The notes: generated by a model from the sequence alone, not told the origin. Shown: positions 18,801 through 27,911, numbered from the stretch's first letter. The stretch: 64,000 bases of DNA from Alienimonas californiensis (GCF_007743815.1 NZ_CP036265.1:1452501-1516500); one strand, 5' to 3'. Made by a program: numbers and translations.

Positions 18801-21800
18801 CCGGCGACGAAGGCGCTGCTGTCCGACCTGGCGAAGCTGCGGGCCTATCACGCTCGCACCGGCGACGCCGCGGCACTCGCCGCGGAGCACGCCGGCGTCC
18901 TGCCGGACGGGTTCGCCGGCGCCGAGGCGACCGGGTGGCGGGAGTTGGCGGGGTCCCTCGCCGCGGCGGACCGGGTCGCCGCCGTCCGTCCGGACGCCGC
19001 GGTCGCGGCGTCGTCCGACCCGGCCGCCGTCGCCGAGGCCGCCGCAAAGACGACCGCCGTCCTCGCCGATCTGGACGCCGCCGGCCGGGGGCTGTTTCCC
19101 GAAGAGATCCTGATCGCCGCCGTCGCCGCGGAGGTTCGGGAGATCGGCGAGGCGGCGACGGCCTGTCGGGCGCTGCTCGGGGCGGTCGGCCCGCTCCGCA
19201 CCGGCGGCGACCCGTCCGTCGCCGCCGCGCTGGACGACCTGCGGGCGTCCGAACGGTTCGCGACGGCCGGCGGGGCGCTGGAGGAACTCGCCGGGGCGAA
19301 CGCCGGCGTGCTCGCGGAGGGCGCCGACCCGCTCGACCCCGCCGCCTGGGAGCGGGTCGCCGCGGGCGTGCGGGCCGCCGCGGGGCTGCGGGCGGCGGGC
19401 CTGAGCGACGCCGAGGTGCGGACGGCGCTCGCCGCCGGCCCCGACCCTGCCGCGTTGGGCGGGGCGGCCGATCGGCTCGCGGCGGCCGCGGACGAACTGG
19501 CCGCGGCGACGGCGGCGGCCCCCGTCGGCGCCGCGGGCGACCCGCCGGCCGTTCTGCGGGAGGCGGGCGAGGGCTTCCTCGCCCGGACCGCCGGGGTTCA
19601 CGCCGACCTGACCGCGGTCGCCGACGCGCTCGCCGCCGACGGCGACCCGCCGGTCGACCGGCTCCCCGACGATCTCGCCGCGGTCTCCGACCTGCGGGCG
19701 GCGCTGGCCGACGCCGCGGAGTCGGCCGCCACCCTGGCGGTGGTCGGCACGCCGGACCCGGAGGAGTCGCACGAGGCCCCCGCCCGCTGGCTGGCGGAGC
19801 GGTGCGGGGCGGACGAACTCACCCCGCTGCTGAGAGCCGCCGCAGGCGACCCGGCGGTGCGGGAGGCCGCGGCCCACGCCGCGGCGGAACTGCCTCAGGC
19901 CCTCCCCCCGGAGTTGAAGGCGTCCTGGGACTGGTTCCGCGAGACGGTCTTCGACGCCAAGGCGGAGGTCTCCGACGTACCGCCCGGCTCCTCCTTCCGC
20001 GACCTGCCGCTGGGCGAGGCGGCGGAGCGGTTCGCGGCCCTGCCGGGCAGGCTGCCGGAGCTGGACCGCTGGCTGGCGTTCACGCGGTGGCGCCGCACGC
20101 TGGCGGACCTCGGCCTGAAGGCCGTCGCGACCGAACTGCGGGCCGGCGAGTACCGCCCCGAAGAGGCCGCCGCCGTCGTGGAGGCCCGGTTCCTCCGCGG
20201 CCTGCTGGACGCCTGGGCAGAGGACGCGGCGCCGCTGCACGACTTCGACCTGGAGGACCACGAACGGACCCGCGCCCGCTTCCGCTCGCTCGACCGGCGG
20301 GAGTTCGAACTCGCCGCGGCCCGGGTGCGGGAGACGCAGCTCGGCCGCGACGACCGGCCCCGTCCGGACGGCTTCGCCGGGTCGCTGGGGGACCTCGGCG
20401 GCAGCGAGTTGGGCGTGCTGGTCCGGGAGGCGAACAAGAAGCGGAAGCACCTCCCCCTGCGGCGTTTGTTCGAGGAGACCGCCGGCGTCCTGCTGAAGCT
20501 CAAACCCTGTCTGATGATGAGCCCGCTGGCCGTCAGCACGTACCTGAAGAGCGACCGGCTGCGGTTCGACCTGGTGGTCTTCGACGAGGCCTCCCAGGTG
20601 TTCCCGTGGGACGCCGTCGGGGCGATCTTCCGCGGCTCCCAGCTGATCATCGCCGGCGACGAGAAGCAGCTGCCGCCCACGAACTTCTTCACCAAGTCCG
20701 TCGTCGGCCCGGACGACGGCGCCGAGGAGGAGGAGTCGGAGGCGGAGGACCTGACCGACTATGAGAGCATCCTGTCCGTCTGCAAAGCGACCGGAATGCC
20801 GAACGTCGGCCTGCGGTGGCACTACCGCAGCCGGCGGGAGGCGCTGATCGCCTTTTCCAACGCCCACTTCTACGACGGGGAGCTGGTCACCTTCCCGGCC
20901 GCCGCCGACGCCGCCGAGCGGGCCGACGGCGAGGCCCCCGCCGCGGCCCCGGCGGTGCGGCACGAGTTCGTCGAAGGCGGTGTCTGGGATCACGGCCGCA
21001 ACCTCGCGGAGGCGGACCGCGTCGCAGACCTGGTCGTCGAGCACGTGCGCAGGCGGCCGGACGTCTCGCTGGGCGTCATCGCCTTCAACCAGGGCCAGCA
21101 GGGGGCGATCGAGGACGCCCTCTACGTTCGCCGCAAAGAAGACCCCGCCGTCGACGCCCTGCTTCACGCCGCCGAGGCCGGGCTGGGACCCGACGGCACG
21201 CCGGGCCGGGAGACGCTATTCGTGAAGAACCTGGAAACCGTGCAGGGGGACGAGCGGGACGCGATCCTGCTGTCGGTCGCGTACGGATTTAACCCGGCCG
21301 GCAAGTTCTACAAGAACTTCGGGCCGCTCAATAAAGCGAACGGCGGCCGGCGGCTGAACGTCGCCGTGACGCGGGCCCGGTCGGAGGTGACCGTCGTCAG
21401 CAGCGTGCGGGCGGCGGACTTCGACCTCGCCCCGACCGCCGCCCGCGGGGCGAAGCTGCTGAAGGGCTACCTGGACTTCGCCGCCCGCGGCCCGGCGGCG
21501 CTGGCGGACTCCGCGGCGGCGGCGGAGTCGACCGGCCGGGGGTTCGACAGTCCGTTCGAGGCCGACGTCGCCGCGGCCCTCGCCGAGCACGGCCTGGAGC
21601 CCGTCCCGCAGGTCGGCTGCGGCGGGTACCGGGTCGACCTGGCCCTACGGCATCCCGATCGCCCCGGCGAGTTCTGTTTGGGGATCGAGTGCGACGGGGC
21701 GGCGTACCACTCCTCGGCGACGGCCCGCGACCGCGACCGCATCCGGCAGGCGGTGCTGGAGAACCTCGGCTGGCGGATCGTGCGGGTCTGGTCGACCGAC

Positions 21801-22193
21801 TGGGTCCGCGACCCCGCCCGCCAGACCGCCCGCGTGCTGAAGGCCTACGAGGACGCCGTCCGCGGCCCGGCCGGTTTCGCGGCTCCCGCCCCGCCCGCCG
21901 ACGACCCGCCGCCGCCGGAGCCGACGGTCGTGCCGGGCGAGCCGTCGCGGCGGCGGCGGAGCTACGGGTCGATCGACGAGGTGCCGGCCGGGGCGATAGC
22001 GGAGACAATCGCCGCCGTCCTCGCCGGGGCCGGGGCGACGCCGCGGGAGGACCTGCTGCGGCTGGTCGCCCGCGAGCTGGGCTTCCAACGCCTCGGCCCC
22101 CGCATCCGCAACGGCATCGACGCCGCCGTCGACCGGGCCCTGAGGTCCGGGGCCGCGATCGAACGGGACGGGCGGGTGTCAGTCACGGGATGA
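15852..22193 (+). CDS. DUF4011 / superfamily 1 helicase / Vsr-like nuclease giant protein
   Basis: 2113 residues from a GTG. The N-terminal DUF4011 region includes WREKLLEISNRNPLIN (about residue 35). The P-loop is GPPGTGKSQTIANV at about 398-411. A very long Ala/Asp-rich helical insertion spans roughly 450-1450, and motif II is LVVFDEASQVFPWD near 1575. C-terminal helicase motifs include VQGDERDAILLSVAYG and LNVAVTRAR. A PD-(D/E)XK nuclease of Vsr/DUF559 type follows (FEADVAAALAEHG, GYRVDLAL, GIECDGAAYH, GWRIVRVWSTDW, about 1895-1985), and a DUF3320-like tail ends it. The architecture matches helicase-Vsr proteins reported in anti-phage screens; the activity here is inferred. It lies in its own transcription unit. 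Confidence 0.88.
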   Translation: MYEVATAPEDRPKENAPGAADADPITRAIGRWREKLLEISNRNPLINCSFSPSRGVVELLAPSPDAVWRRFAADSAAGESPMRFPWKRDLADPPADPFGSEARSAEDETGDELSDDGLFDPHPTKSLFDKSATRRAGDAAPASDGDDAPEPSIEDCLAALGPDDLLTGLSDKKLDGRLRTLEGHAKLSLSEQGVHSVYAVFGFLRWYESKDSEEARLSPLVLVPAGLSRAATGAPWSLVEAEDEALGNDCLRERLRGEFGIDLPPLPEVGELEEEGALAAYFAAIAETVAAAASRLADDRWGVEERAAVGRFAFPKIAMWRDLGDHAKELAAHPLCRTIAGGTESRGAAFGPVRNVPEANELDETFAPGEVAAILDCDSTQLRAIAAARAGVSFVLDGPPGTGKSQTIANVIADALGAGRTVLFVSEKVAALDVVKARLDAKGLGDFVLACHSDKANRRDVVEELGRCLNLPAERYPDAADELSELRRRRDRLNRYVRALHEPRGPLGRSAFEVHGRLAELARTGAAGKTRWAPEDPAGTDRETLVGLLEAVGRAPEHADVLARFDSHPWRGTRLTTNPLGLADDLGRRCGTLATAFGRAAAAFAPLVERGLIPAPSRATVNAVFPRLKEAAAATPVPAGWVAPDADPAAAAAAVLSRRSADAAAGAARSRLTDYEADVADRFPDDAVRRTVELDATAEPFGDPAPTTVRTRLAEANGRRERAAALIAAVDETTAATKDLAGALQVGVSPELSAAALTDLAAAAGDAATALPVRAAWLDLVRAEELSTLVGTARASIAARDSAAGALDGRVARERIAAFLEAAGDPGAAAAAWEAAGPHAPVGTDDALAVLAARGARAGAAAEMLADAGSALGGAVWGPGEWTPTVAEARTVAADAASAGPALWTPAAERVRLRTVAEEAAADLEGAAAIREGLADRLSHRAFRPSAAELATRAVPFESFFKRLFGGFGAFRREVADLYSGEPPATKALLSDLAKLRAYHARTGDAAALAAEHAGVLPDGFAGAEATGWRELAGSLAAADRVAAVRPDAAVAASSDPAAVAEAAAKTTAVLADLDAAGRGLFPEEILIAAVAAEVREIGEAATACRALLGAVGPLRTGGDPSVAAALDDLRASERFATAGGALEELAGANAGVLAEGADPLDPAAWERVAAGVRAAAGLRAAGLSDAEVRTALAAGPDPAALGGAADRLAAAADELAAATAAAPVGAAGDPPAVLREAGEGFLARTAGVHADLTAVADALAADGDPPVDRLPDDLAAVSDLRAALADAAESAATLAVVGTPDPEESHEAPARWLAERCGADELTPLLRAAAGDPAVREAAAHAAAELPQALPPELKASWDWFRETVFDAKAEVSDVPPGSSFRDLPLGEAAERFAALPGRLPELDRWLAFTRWRRTLADLGLKAVATELRAGEYRPEEAAAVVEARFLRGLLDAWAEDAAPLHDFDLEDHERTRARFRSLDRREFELAAARVRETQLGRDDRPRPDGFAGSLGDLGGSELGVLVREANKKRKHLPLRRLFEETAGVLLKLKPCLMMSPLAVSTYLKSDRLRFDLVVFDEASQVFPWDAVGAIFRGSQLIIAGDEKQLPPTNFFTKSVVGPDDGAEEEESEAEDLTDYESILSVCKATGMPNVGLRWHYRSRREALIAFSNAHFYDGELVTFPAAADAAERADGEAPAAAPAVRHEFVEGGVWDHGRNLAEADRVADLVVEHVRRRPDVSLGVIAFNQGQQGAIEDALYVRRKEDPAVDALLHAAEAGLGPDGTPGRETLFVKNLETVQGDERDAILLSVAYGFNPAGKFYKNFGPLNKANGGRRLNVAVTRARSEVTVVSSVRAADFDLAPTAARGAKLLKGYLDFAARGPAALADSAAAAESTGRGFDSPFEADVAAALAEHGLEPVPQVGCGGYRVDLALRHPDRPGEFCLGIECDGAAYHSSATARDRDRIRQAVLENLGWRIVRVWSTDWVRDPARQTARVLKAYEDAVRGPAGFAAPAPPADDPPPPEPTVVPGEPSRRRRSYGSIDEVPAGAIAETIAAVLAGAGATPREDLLRLVARELGFQRLGPRIRNGIDAAVDRALRSGAAIERDGRVSVTG

Positions 22194-22217
22194 GCCGGCC
22201 GGGACGCTGACGAGGTC

Positions 22218-23405
22218 CTACGTAACCGCCTGCCCTGGATGGCGGCGTCGCCACTCCGTGGCGGCCTCGGGGACCGACCACATCGGCCCCGGCTTCGCCG
22301 TCCGGTGGATCAGTCGATGACAGTTCGCGCAGAGGATCGCCAGGTCGGCCAGTCGGACCGGCTGGTCGGGATGCAGTTCAGCGACCGGCGTGGTGTGGTG
22401 GCACTCGGCGAACTCGACGCCGGGCTTCCCCCACTCCTCGGCGAAGTCGAACCCGCACACCTCGCAGGCCAGCCGCCCCTTCGCCTTCATGACCGCGGCC
22501 TTTTTCTTGCGGACACGGTCTGGCCGCCGCTCCCGCCGGAGGTGCGTGCGACGTTGAAGCCGTCCCTCCGTCCACGCCTCGTCCTCGTCCGCCGCTCCGC
22601 CTGGGTTGTTCAGTTCCGCCATCGATCCCTGCGCGAACGCCCGCACGGCGTTCGCCGCTTCGGCGAGGCGGTCCGGATGGTGGTAGAACTCGCTCCATAC
22701 CGCTTCGGTCGCGGCGCCGGCGGCGCGGAGGCCGTCGCCCTCGTAGTCCGGGTCGAACGCCTGAAAGTTCGACACCTTCATCGCCACGCCTGTCGGGTTT
22801 CGGAAGGACGCCGACCGGACCTCCGGCGGGTAGACCGGTAGGGCGTTCACCGTCTCGCTCAGTTCGATCACCCGTGGGTCGCTTTTGCGGACGTGCTTGC
22901 GCCCGTTCCGGACGTAGAGATCCATCGCGAGGATCAACTCGTCGCGGGTCCACGGCGGGTTACGCGGGCCGCGGCCCGTCGCAGCGACGATCTTGTCGTG
23001 CAGCAGGTCTCCGGCCTCGTCGTCGACCGGGAAGACGGTCTTTTGCTGGAAGCCGTGGAACACCGGCAGCCGTTCCAGGCCCGGGACGGCTTTGAGTTCC
23101 TCGGATCGGAAGTGGAACCCGCGGTGGGTCAGGCGGGCGACGACGCGGGGCGTCACCTCCTCTTCCGGCTCGGTCCAGTAGGCTTTCTCCGCCGGGTCCT
23201 CCGACCGCTCCTCGGCCGCCCGCTCGACCGTCATTGCGGCGCGGACGCCTCGGTCAGGACCGGTCTGCCACAGGAAGACGACGTCGCCGGGCGCGACGGC
23301 CTCCGGCGTCCGCGAGACCTTCCACGTGATCGTCTCCCGGGGGTCGCGGAGCCGCTCCTCGAGACGATACCATTTGGGGTTACATTTGAAGATCCAATAG
23401 GCCAT
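22218..23405 (-). CDS. EVE domain - HNH endonuclease (McrA-like, modified-DNA restriction)
   Basis: 395 residues. An N-terminal EVE/PUA-like domain (MAYWIFKCNPKWYRLEERL, ITWKVSRT, GDVVFLWQTG) would read a modified base. A middle helical segment DELILAMDLYVRNGRKHV with LSETVNALPVYPPE and FRNPTGVAMK is shared with ScoMcrA-like proteins. The C-terminal HNH nuclease has zinc-type pairs CEVCGFDF and CANCH around the ECHHTTPVAEL active site (about 310-360). Base-reading domain plus HNH nuclease suggests cleavage of phage DNA with modified cytosine; the substrate is inferred. It is convergent with the giant helicase gene (24 bp between ends). Confidence 0.88.
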   Translation of the reverse strand: MAYWIFKCNPKWYRLEERLRDPRETITWKVSRTPEAVAPGDVVFLWQTGPDRGVRAAMTVERAAEERSEDPAEKAYWTEPEEEVTPRVVARLTHRGFHFRSEELKAVPGLERLPVFHGFQQKTVFPVDDEAGDLLHDKIVAATGRGPRNPPWTRDELILAMDLYVRNGRKHVRKSDPRVIELSETVNALPVYPPEVRSASFRNPTGVAMKVSNFQAFDPDYEGDGLRAAGAATEAVWSEFYHHPDRLAEAANAVRAFAQGSMAELNNPGGAADEDEAWTEGRLQRRTHLRRERRPDRVRKKKAAVMKAKGRLACEVCGFDFAEEWGKPGVEFAECHHTTPVAELHPDQPVRLADLAILCANCHRLIHRTAKPGPMWSVPEAATEWRRRHPGQAVT

Positions 23406-23508
23406 CGAGCGGTACTTCTGGGGTTAGGCGGTGGGGGACGGTCGGGCGTTTCCCCTGATCCCGCAACGCACATGATAGGTCGGAAGGGTCATCGATCAGA
23501 GATCCGCC

Positions 23509-26500
23509 TCACGCCGCGGTTCGCAGGCGTTCGTAGAGGTCGAGCCGGTCCAGGAGCAAACGTCGGAGACCGTCGCGGATCGCTTTGGAGCCGACCGCCT
23601 TCGCCCCCAGCTCCGCCTGGACGTCCATGCTGTCGATCACCGCCTTCATCAGCTCGTCGTCGAGATCCGGCGACTCGGCGAACTGCTCCTTGGAGTTGCT
23701 GCCGGCCTGTTTGCGGAGGGTGTCGGACTCCAGCGCCTTGTCCCGCAGCGTGCGGGCGTAGGCCAGCTGGTCGCCGTCGGTCGCGTCCTCGCCGAACAGA
23801 GAGTTCAGCTGCTCGATCAGCGCCGCCAGCGCCACCTTCTCCTTGTCCCGCACGGCGCCGCTGCCGGCCTCGGTCATCGGGTCCAGGGCCGGGGACTCGC
23901 CCTCGCCGAGGTCGAGGTTCCGCTTGCCCATGTTCCGCAGGGCGTGGTGGGTCATCAGCACCTCGGAGAGGTCCACGCCCTCCCGCTCCCGGCCGAACTT
24001 CAGCTGCCGCTCCAGGGCCCGGAAGAAGACCGACCGGGCCTCGATCGCCGGGTTGCCGAAGTTCACGATCTGCGACAGGAACCCGTAGGCCCGCACGTAG
24101 GTCGCCATATCGCCCTTGAACTGCCACAGGGCGGCCATCGCGTCGTTCGCCTCCTTCTCCGCGGCGGCGTCGCCGGCCTCGGCCGCGGCCCGGGCGTCGT
24201 CGCGGGCGGCGTTGAACCGCTTGCAGAGGCGGTCGGCGACGGGGTTCAGCGCCGCCTCCAGCTGACTCTGTTTGCTCTTCGGGTCGGTCATGACCCGGAC
24301 CACGCGGTCGACCTCGGGCTCGTCGTAGTAGTTCAGCCCGTCGAGCTTCGCCTTCAGGTCCAGGATCAGCTCGCGGTCGGTGACGTCCGAGAGCGTCGCG
24401 GTGGCGTGGTACTTCTTGAACTCCTTCAGGATCTCCTCGGGCTCGTTGGCGAAGTCGAGGACGTACGTCTCCTCCTTGCCGGGGTGGCAGCGGTTCAGCC
24501 GGGAGAGCGTCTGCACGGCCTGCACGCCGGCGAGGCGGCGGTCGACGTACATGCCGCACAGCAGCGGCTGGTCGAAGCCGGTCTGGAACTTGTTGGCGAC
24601 GATCAGCAGCCGGTACGGGCCGTCGTCGAACGCCCTGGCGATGCCGCGGCCGTTCAGGCCCGGGTTGAGGACCTCCTGCGTCTCCTTGAACGGCTCCGGC
24701 CCGCTGTCCGGGTCGTGCACCTCGCCGGAGAAGGCGACCAGCGTCTTCAGGTCATAGCCCTGCTCCGCGATGTACTTCCGCATCGCCAGCTGCCAGCGGA
24801 CCGCCTCCAGCCGGCTGCCCACCACGACCATCGCCCGGGCCCGCCCGTCCAGCAGCGGCTGGACGTTCTCCCGGTAGTGCTCCACGACCAACTTCACCTT
24901 CTGGGCGACGTTGTGCTCGTGCAGCCGCACCCACTTCATCAGGCCCTTCTTCGCCGCGGCCTTGTCGACCTCCGCCTCCCCGACCTCCACGCCCTCGTGG
25001 GCCAGGCGGAAGGCGAGCTTGTAGGGCGTGTAGTTCCGCAGCACGTCGAGGATGAACCCCTCCTCGATCGCCTGCCGCATGCTGTAGACGTGGAACGGCT
25101 CCGGCGTGTTGCCGGGGCCGGCGGGGGCGTCGGGGTCCGGGACGCGGCCGAACAGCTCCAGCGTCTTCGGCTTGGGCGTGGCGGTGAAGGCGACGTAGGT
25201 GATCCCCGCCTCGTCCGCCCGGGCGGCCATCTGGGCGGCGAGGATCTCCTCCGTGTCGAGCGGCTCGCCGTCGGCGTGCTCGGCCTTCAGTTTCTCCCAC
25301 TCCGCCGCGGAGAGCATCTCCTTGAGCTTGCCGGCCGCCTCGCCGGACTGGCTGCTGTGGGCCTCGTCGGCCAGCACGGCGAACGTCTTGCCGCCGGCCG
25401 CGGCCAGTTCTCGCACCTTCTGGAGGGCGAACGGGAACGTCTGGATCGTGCAGACGACGATCTTCTTGCCGCCGCCCAAGGCGTCGGCCAGTTCGCCGCT
25501 CTTGCTGCCCCCCTTGCCGGTCACGACGGCGACCACGCCGCGGTTCCGCTCGAACGCCTCGATCTGGGCCTGCAGCTGCGTGTCGATCACCTTGCGGTCC
25601 GAGACCACGATCACCGTGTCGAAGACCTTGCGGTCGGCGGCGTCGTGCAGGTCGGCGAGGAAGTGGGCCGTCCAGGCGATCGACTTCGTCTTGCCGGACC
25701 CGGCCGAGTGCTGGATCAGGTACTTCCGGCCCGGCCCCTCCGCCAGCACGGCGTCCCGCAGCCGGCGGGTCGCGTCGAGCTGGTGGTAGCGGGGGAACAC
25801 GACCGCCTTCACGGCCCCCTTGGCGTCCTTCTCCTCGACGAGATACCGCCCGAGGATCTCCAGCCAGGACGCCCGCTCCCAGACCTCCTCCCACAGGTAC
25901 GCCGTGCGGTGGCCGCGGGGGTTGAGGGGGTTGCCGGCGGCCCCGCCGTCGCCGCGGTCGAAGGGCAGGAACCGCGTCGCCGGGCCGGCCAGCTTGGTGG
26001 TCATCTTCGCCCGGTCCCCGCTGACGGCGAAGTGCACCGGGGGCCCGGTGCGGAAGGTCAGCAGCGGCTCCGGGGCGCCGCCCTTGGGCCGCGGGTTGCG
26101 GTCGAGCTTGTACTGGTCGACCGCGTCGTCGATCGACTGGGTGTTCTCCGTCTTCAGTTCCGCCGTGGCGACGGGAATTCCGTTGAGGAACAGGACGAGG
26201 TCCAGGCTGTTCCCGTTCTTCACGCTGTACCGCACCTGCCGGACGACCCGCAGGCGGTTCTGCTCGTACCGCTGCTCGATGGCGGGGTTCAGGCCGCTGG
26301 CCGGCTTGAACTGTGCCATCTTCAGCGACCCCCGCAGGCCGACCAGTTCGATCCCCTCCCGCAGCACGGTCAGCGTGCCGGCGGCGTCCAGCGACTTCCG
26401 CAGCCGGTCGAGCACGCGGCCCTCCGCCGCGGCCCCGTGGCTCTTCCGCAGGGCCGCCCAGGCGTCGGGGTTGGAGTCCCGCACCCAGCGAATCGCGTCC

Positions 26501-26634
26501 GCGGGGAACAGGGCCCGCTCGCGGTCGTAGCCGTCGTCGGGGGGCGAGGCGTCGGGCCCGTAGAGCCACCCGCGGCCGGCGAGGGCCTCGCAGACTTCCT
26601 CCTCGAAGGGGCGTTCGGTGTGAAGGCCGGGCAT
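23509..26634 (-). CDS. hsdR: Type I restriction enzyme, restriction subunit
   Basis: 1041 residues, a normal length for HsdR. The N-terminal PD-(D/E)XK nuclease is visible at SLDLVLFLNGIPVATAELKT. The translocase motor has a P-loop QHSAGSGKTKSIAW, VIVVSDRKVIDTQLQ, a DEAH box LADEAHSS, motif III AFTATPKPKTLE and motif VI QTLSRLNRCHPGKE. The C-terminal helical part is also present. The subunit translocates and cuts unmodified DNA with HsdM and HsdS. It is the last gene of the leftward hsd locus, separated from hsdS by a nuclease-like gene. Confidence 0.97.
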   Translation of the reverse strand: MPGLHTERPFEEEVCEALAGRGWLYGPDASPPDDGYDRERALFPADAIRWVRDSNPDAWAALRKSHGAAAEGRVLDRLRKSLDAAGTLTVLREGIELVGLRGSLKMAQFKPASGLNPAIEQRYEQNRLRVVRQVRYSVKNGNSLDLVLFLNGIPVATAELKTENTQSIDDAVDQYKLDRNPRPKGGAPEPLLTFRTGPPVHFAVSGDRAKMTTKLAGPATRFLPFDRGDGGAAGNPLNPRGHRTAYLWEEVWERASWLEILGRYLVEEKDAKGAVKAVVFPRYHQLDATRRLRDAVLAEGPGRKYLIQHSAGSGKTKSIAWTAHFLADLHDAADRKVFDTVIVVSDRKVIDTQLQAQIEAFERNRGVVAVVTGKGGSKSGELADALGGGKKIVVCTIQTFPFALQKVRELAAAGGKTFAVLADEAHSSQSGEAAGKLKEMLSAAEWEKLKAEHADGEPLDTEEILAAQMAARADEAGITYVAFTATPKPKTLELFGRVPDPDAPAGPGNTPEPFHVYSMRQAIEEGFILDVLRNYTPYKLAFRLAHEGVEVGEAEVDKAAAKKGLMKWVRLHEHNVAQKVKLVVEHYRENVQPLLDGRARAMVVVGSRLEAVRWQLAMRKYIAEQGYDLKTLVAFSGEVHDPDSGPEPFKETQEVLNPGLNGRGIARAFDDGPYRLLIVANKFQTGFDQPLLCGMYVDRRLAGVQAVQTLSRLNRCHPGKEETYVLDFANEPEEILKEFKKYHATATLSDVTDRELILDLKAKLDGLNYYDEPEVDRVVRVMTDPKSKQSQLEAALNPVADRLCKRFNAARDDARAAAEAGDAAAEKEANDAMAALWQFKGDMATYVRAYGFLSQIVNFGNPAIEARSVFFRALERQLKFGREREGVDLSEVLMTHHALRNMGKRNLDLGEGESPALDPMTEAGSGAVRDKEKVALAALIEQLNSLFGEDATDGDQLAYARTLRDKALESDTLRKQAGSNSKEQFAESPDLDDELMKAVIDSMDVQAELGAKAVGSKAIRDGLRRLLLDRLDLYERLRTAA

Positions 26635-26737
26635 GGCGGCGGCCCGTTCGCGGCGGGAGTCTTGTGAGCGTCCGTCAGTGTGCCGCCGCGGCCGACCGGC
26701 CGCGAGCGGGGCCGCCGCGGGTCAGCCGGCGGCCTTC

Positions 26738-27562
26738 TCAAGACGGGGTGTTCCGCGTCACCGGGAGAGAGCGGGCGATGAACCACAAAGTCCCCGACTT
26801 CTCGCTGCCGGGGTCTTGGATCGTCAACGGGCGGTCCAGCGTCCACTGGGGCAGTCGTCCGCGGACGTACGCCCCGACCGCCCGCTGCCAGTGCCGGTCG
26901 TCCCGCAGCCACTCGCCCTTTTTGATCCCGCGATCGCCGAGGAAGCCGAGGTACATCAACACGACGTCGCATCCCTCAGACGCCATCTTGCAGGCGTAGG
27001 CGAGGCGGTTCATCAACTGATACCGGTCGGCAGTCGACAGGCGTTTTCGACCGCGGTGGGCACGGTTCAACCGCATTTGCGTTTCATTGATGCAGCCGAG
27101 GATTGAATGCCGGTTCTTAATCCGCTCAGGCGAGGCGTCCGGGGGAAGCGGCTTCTGAGGGTCTTTGTGCTTCAGTTCGCCGACGTGGGCCTTCGCCTCG
27201 ACCAACAGTAGGGCCGGACGGGGGGACGGTTCCTCCTGGAGCGGGGCGAGCGTCGCGATCAGGTCCCACACGGGGCCCGCCCCGCCGTCGTCGCGGTTCG
27301 GAAACCACCATTCATCGTCCAGCGTCGGCAACTGGCCGTTCGACTCCCGCAGGTACCGCTCCAGTTCGTACTCGGCCGCGTCGTCCTCCTCACGGCTGAG
27401 GGGACGGAACGTCGGCTCGTCCGCCAGCCGGAAGCCGGTGGTCTCGATGAGCTGGTCCAGCGCCTCCCGCCGGTCCGGTCGCCCGAGCAGATCGAGGACG
27501 TGCATCCGACTCTTGCGATCCTGCCCCGCTTTCAGCGGGTGTCGCATGTTCGTATCAGGCAT
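26738..27562 (-). CDS. Unknown protein with a possible PD-(D/E)XK nuclease core
   Basis: 274 residues from the ATG at 27562; alternatives are ATG at 27547 and 27503, and the start is uncertain. The run GPVWDLIATL followed by PALLLVEAKAHVGEL has the Asp...Glu-x-Lys spacing of PD-(D/E)XK nucleases. A helical part with LNRAHRGRKRLSTADRYQLMNRLAYACKMA and LMYLGFLGD follows. I know no precise family. It sits inside the type I locus between hsdS and hsdR, on the same strand, 103 bp before hsdR. An accessory role in restriction is inferred from position only. Confidence 0.65.
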   Translation of the reverse strand: MPDTNMRHPLKAGQDRKSRMHVLDLLGRPDRREALDQLIETTGFRLADEPTFRPLSREEDDAAEYELERYLRESNGQLPTLDDEWWFPNRDDGGAGPVWDLIATLAPLQEEPSPRPALLLVEAKAHVGELKHKDPQKPLPPDASPERIKNRHSILGCINETQMRLNRAHRGRKRLSTADRYQLMNRLAYACKMASEGCDVVLMYLGFLGDRGIKKGEWLRDDRHWQRAVGAYVRGRLPQWTLDRPLTIQDPGSEKSGTLWFIARSLPVTRNTPS

Positions 27563-27683
27563 CAGGCAGCGGACGTCAGGCGATGGGCGATGAGACCGCC
27601 AGTGTGCCGGCCGGGGCGGCGCTCCGCGACCGGCGCCGGCTCTGGTAGGATGCCGGCCCCCGCCGCCTCGCCCCCGCCCGCCG

Positions 27684-27911
27684 ATGTCCGCCCCCGAAGT
27701 CGCCGGTTCCGCTGTGATCCAGGTCGATCCCGAGATCCTCGGCGGCATGCCGGTGTTCGCGGGCACCCGGGTGCCGGTGGACACGCTGTTCGTCTACCTC
27801 CGCAAGGGCTACCGGGTAGAGGACTTCTGCGATCACTTCCCCGCCGTCACCGCCGAACAGGCCGGGGCGGTATTGGAGTGGACCGGCCGGCAACTTGCCG
27901 CGGCCGCCTGA
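27684..27911 (+). CDS. DUF433 family small protein (VapB/antitoxin-like)
   Basis: 75 residues with the compact DUF433 signature: IQVDPEILGGMPVFAGTRVPVDTLFVYL, then GYRVEDFCDHFPAVTAEQ and VLEW. DUF433 proteins are often antitoxins paired with a PIN-like (Mut7-C/DUF5615) toxin, but no partner follows: the next 12 bp lead into the 3' end of hsdS on the other strand. It is the only rightward gene inside the leftward hsd locus. It may be an orphan antitoxin or a DNA-binding regulator. Confidence 0.85.
   Translation: MSAPEVAGSAVIQVDPEILGGMPVFAGTRVPVDTLFVYLRKGYRVEDFCDHFPAVTAEQAGAVLEWTGRQLAAAA

Noticed and set aside
16466..20764. Very long open frame (over 1400 codons) overlapping the giant helicase gene in another frame, and a similar one on the minus strand (18588-21167).
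   Set aside because: Arg/Gly/Pro-rich shadow frames expected at this GC content; the helicase frame has clear domain motifs.
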